NCBI GenBank assembly: GCA_025463615.1
Contig: JAODAU010000335.1
Coordinates: 1 to 5,964, forward strand
DNA: 5,964 bases
From: Microbacteriaceae bacterium
GTDB lineage: Bacteria; Actinomycetota; Actinomycetes; Actinomycetales; Microbacteriaceae
Direction: 5' to 3'
The translations under genes and the position numbers were made by a program. The notes beneath the pieces were generated by a model, which did not search any database, was not told the DNA's origin, and saw only the letters and a program-made list of their open reading frames with translations. Below are positions 4,418 to 5,964 of this stretch, piece by piece (position 1 is the stretch's first letter; every line of letters starts with the position of its first letter).

Positions 4418-5911
4418 CGCCTGGCTGATCAGCGTGCGGCCCCACTGCTCCTCGAGCAGAGCCTCGATCGCGGCCCCGTGCTCGTAGAGCCGGGCATCCG
4501 CCCGCGCCGGCGCCATGATCTGCAGGCCGACCGGCAGGCCGTCCTCGGGCGCGAGGCCCATCGGCAGGCCCATGCCGGGGATGCCCGCGAGGTTCGCCGG
4601 GATCGTGGTCACGTCGTTGAGGTACATCGCCAGCGGGTCGTTCACCTTCTCGCCGATCTTGAACGCCGTGGTCGGCGCGGCCGGGCTGATCAGGATGTCC
4701 GCCTTCTCGAACGCCGAGTCGAAGTCGCGCTGGATGAGCGTGCGCACCTTCTGCGCGCTGCCGTAGTACGCGTCGTAGTAGCCCGCGCTCAGCGCATACG
4801 TGCCCAGGATGATGCGGCGCTTGACCTCGGGGCCGAAGCCGGCCTCGCGGGTGGCTGCCATGACATCCTCGACGGTGCCTCCCCCGACGGGGTTCACGCG
4901 GAGGCCGAACCGCACGGAGTCGAACTTCGCCAGATTGCTCGACGCCTCGGCGGGCAGGATCAGGTAGTACGCGGCGACGGCGTACTCGAAGTTGGGCGCG
5001 CTGACCTCCACGATCTCGGCGCCGTTGCGCTCGAGCAGATCGAGGGTCTCGTGGAAGCGCTGGTGCACGCCGGGCTGGAAGCCGGGGGCATCCAGCTCCT
5101 TGACGACGCCCACGCGCACGTTGTTGAGGTTGCGCGTGAGGTGGCCCTTGCGGGCGGCATCCGCGAAGCTCGGCCACTCGTCTTTCAGGGAGGTGGAGTC
5201 GCGCGGGTCGTGGCCGCCGATCACGTCGTGCACGAGCGCGGCGTCGAGCACGGTGCGGGTCACAGGGCCCACCTGGTCGAGGCTGCTCGCGAGGGCGATC
5301 GCGCCGTAGCGACTCACGCCGCCGTAGGTCGGCTTGACGCCGACGGTTCCCGTCACGGACGCGGGCTGGCGGATGCTGCCACCCGTGTCAGAGCCGAGCG
5401 CGAGCGGCGACTCGAACGCGGCCACCGCGGCCGCGGAGCCACCGCCGGAGCCGCCGGGGATCCGCTCGAGGTCCCACGGGTTGTGCGTCGGGCCGAACGC
5501 GGAGTGCTCGGTCGACGAGCCCATCGCGAACTCGTCCATGTTGGTCTTGCCGAGCGGGATGAGGTTCGCCTCGCGCAGGCGGCGCACGACCGTCGCGTCG
5601 TACGGCGGCACCCAGCCCTCGAGGATGCGGGAGCCGGCCGTCGACGGCATGTCCAGCGTGCAGAGCACGTCTTTGATGGCGATCGGCACGCCGGCGAGCG
5701 GGCTGAGCGGCTCGCCCTCGCGGCGCAGCACGTCGACGCCCTCGGCGGTGTCGAGCGCGTACTCGTTGATGTGCAGGAACGCGTGCACGTCGCCGTCGAC
5801 CTCGCCGATGCGGTCGAGGTGCGCCTTGGTGACCTCGACGCTCGAGATGTCACCCCTGGTGAGCAGCTCGCCGAGGGCCGCGCCGGTGAGGCGGGTGAGG
5901 TCGTCGCTCAC
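4406..5911 (-). CDS. gatA: Aspartyl/glutamyl-tRNA(Asn/Gln) amidotransferase subunit A
   Basis: GatA is the amidase-family glutaminase subunit of GatCAB. It releases ammonia from glutamine and feeds it through a tunnel to GatB. The protein is complete at 501 residues, normal for the family. Catalytic Lys80 is in VPIAIKDVL (75-83), the cis-Ser Ser155 is in the amidase signature [13 protein letters not shown] (153-165), and the nucleophile Ser179 is in [13 protein letters not shown] (173-185). These are offset by one from the Lys79/Ser154/Ser178 triad known for Staphylococcus aureus Gat[21 protein letters not shown] (125-144) is also diagnostic. The GTG start at 5911 overlaps the gatC stop (GTGA) and has a strong Shine-Dalgarno, GGGGGAGGAG (5923-5914), inside gatC, so the two genes are translationally coupled. 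Normally gatB follows gatA directly or nearly so; here the next gene is convergent tetR, and gatB is 3.9 kb away. No truncation or missing residue is seen. Confidence 0.98.
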   Translation of the reverse strand: MSDDLTRLTGAALGELLTRGDISSVEVTKAHLDRIGEVDGDVHAFLHINEYALDTAEGVDVLRREGEPLSPLAGVPIAIKDVLCTLDMPSTAGSRILEGWVPPYDATVVRRLREANLIPLGKTNMDEFAMGSSTEHSAFGPTHNPWDLERIPGGSGGGSAAAVAAFESPLALGSDTGGSIRQPASVTGTVGVKPTYGGVSRYGAIALASSLDQVGPVTRTVLDAALVHDVIGGHDPRDSTSLKDEWPSFADAARKGHLTRNLNNVRVGVVKELDAPGFQPGVHQRFHETLDLLERNGAEIVEVSAPNFEYAVAAYYLILPAEASSNLAKFDSVRFGLRVNPVGGGTVEDVMAATREAGFGPEVKRRIILGTYALSAGYYDAYYGSAQKVRTLIQRDFDSAFEKADILISPAAPTTAFKIGEKVNDPLAMYLNDVTTIPANLAGIPGMGLPMGLAPEDGLPVGLQIMAPARADARLYEHGAAIEALLEEQWGRTLISQAPAL

Positions 5912-5964
5912 TGCTCCTCCCCCAGGATCGCGCTGACCTTGAAGCGGCTGCCGTCGTGCTCGGG
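5908..5964 (-). CDS. gatC: GatCAB subunit C, C-terminal fragment (runs off the right edge)
   Basis: The open frame entering from the right edge encodes [18 protein letters not shown] and a TGA stop. It matches the usual GatC C-terminus, where an R/F-x-V motif precedes the final residues, and occupies the expected place just before gatA. GatC is a small (about 100 residues) belt-like subunit that stabilises the GatA-GatB interface. Only 18 residues are in the window, so the call rests mostly on the 4-base overlap with gatA and the gatC-gatA order. Confidence 0.88.
   Translation of the reverse strand, partial: PEHDGSRFKVSAILGEEQ

Noticed and set aside
1..5964. CRISPR arrays, tRNA/rRNA genes, insertion sequences, toxin-antitoxin or phage-defence genes
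   Set aside because: None of the expected repeats, folds or protein motifs were seen on either strand; apart from short gaps the window is filled by the seven genes described.

Overview
The window is dense, GC-rich (roughly two thirds G+C by eye) actinobacterial chromosome. Codon use is strongly G/C-ending, GTG and TTG starts occur, intergenic gaps are very short, and several genes appear to have leaderless promoters. Protein style and the frequent hexamer GGATGC/GCATCC suggest a Microbacteriaceae-like organism (Microbacterium/Leifsonia type), but this placement is inference from style and not from a marker gene.

Layout from right to left on the minus strand: the last 18 codons of gatC (5964-5908) overlap the GTG start of a complete gatA (5911-4406). 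The N-terminal third of gatB (478-1) lies about 3.9 kb further on and runs off the left edge. These three genes encode the GatCAB amidotransferase, which corrects mischarged Glu-tRNA(Gln) and/or Asp-tRNA(Asn). Between gatA and gatB sit four accessory genes arranged as two divergent regulator/exporter pairs. The first pair is a TetR-family repressor (3713-4384, +) facing away from a 14-helix DHA2-type MFS exporter (3577-2063, -). The second is a CGNR zinc-finger regulator (1484-2035, +) facing away from a 10-helix EamA/DMT transporter (1447-488, -).

The tetR-MFS intergenic region (3578-3712) is relatively AT-rich and carries three inverted repeats centred near 3590, 3633 and 3657. The first overlaps the MFS -10 box and is the best TetR operator candidate. 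In the 36-bp CGNR-EamA gap, divergent promoters overlap so tightly that the two -10 hexamers share two base pairs. The EamA stop codon TAG lies inside a -10-like TAGAAT six bases before the gatB GTG. This suggests gatB has its own leaderless promoter now that convergent tetR separates it from gatCA.

The gat genes are housekeeping. The inserted block looks like two self-contained, ligand-responsive export modules whose substrates cannot be read from sequence. I see no RNA genes, CRISPR arrays, transposases or attachment sites. The unusual content is architectural and regulatory and does not amount to a recognisably new enzyme system.
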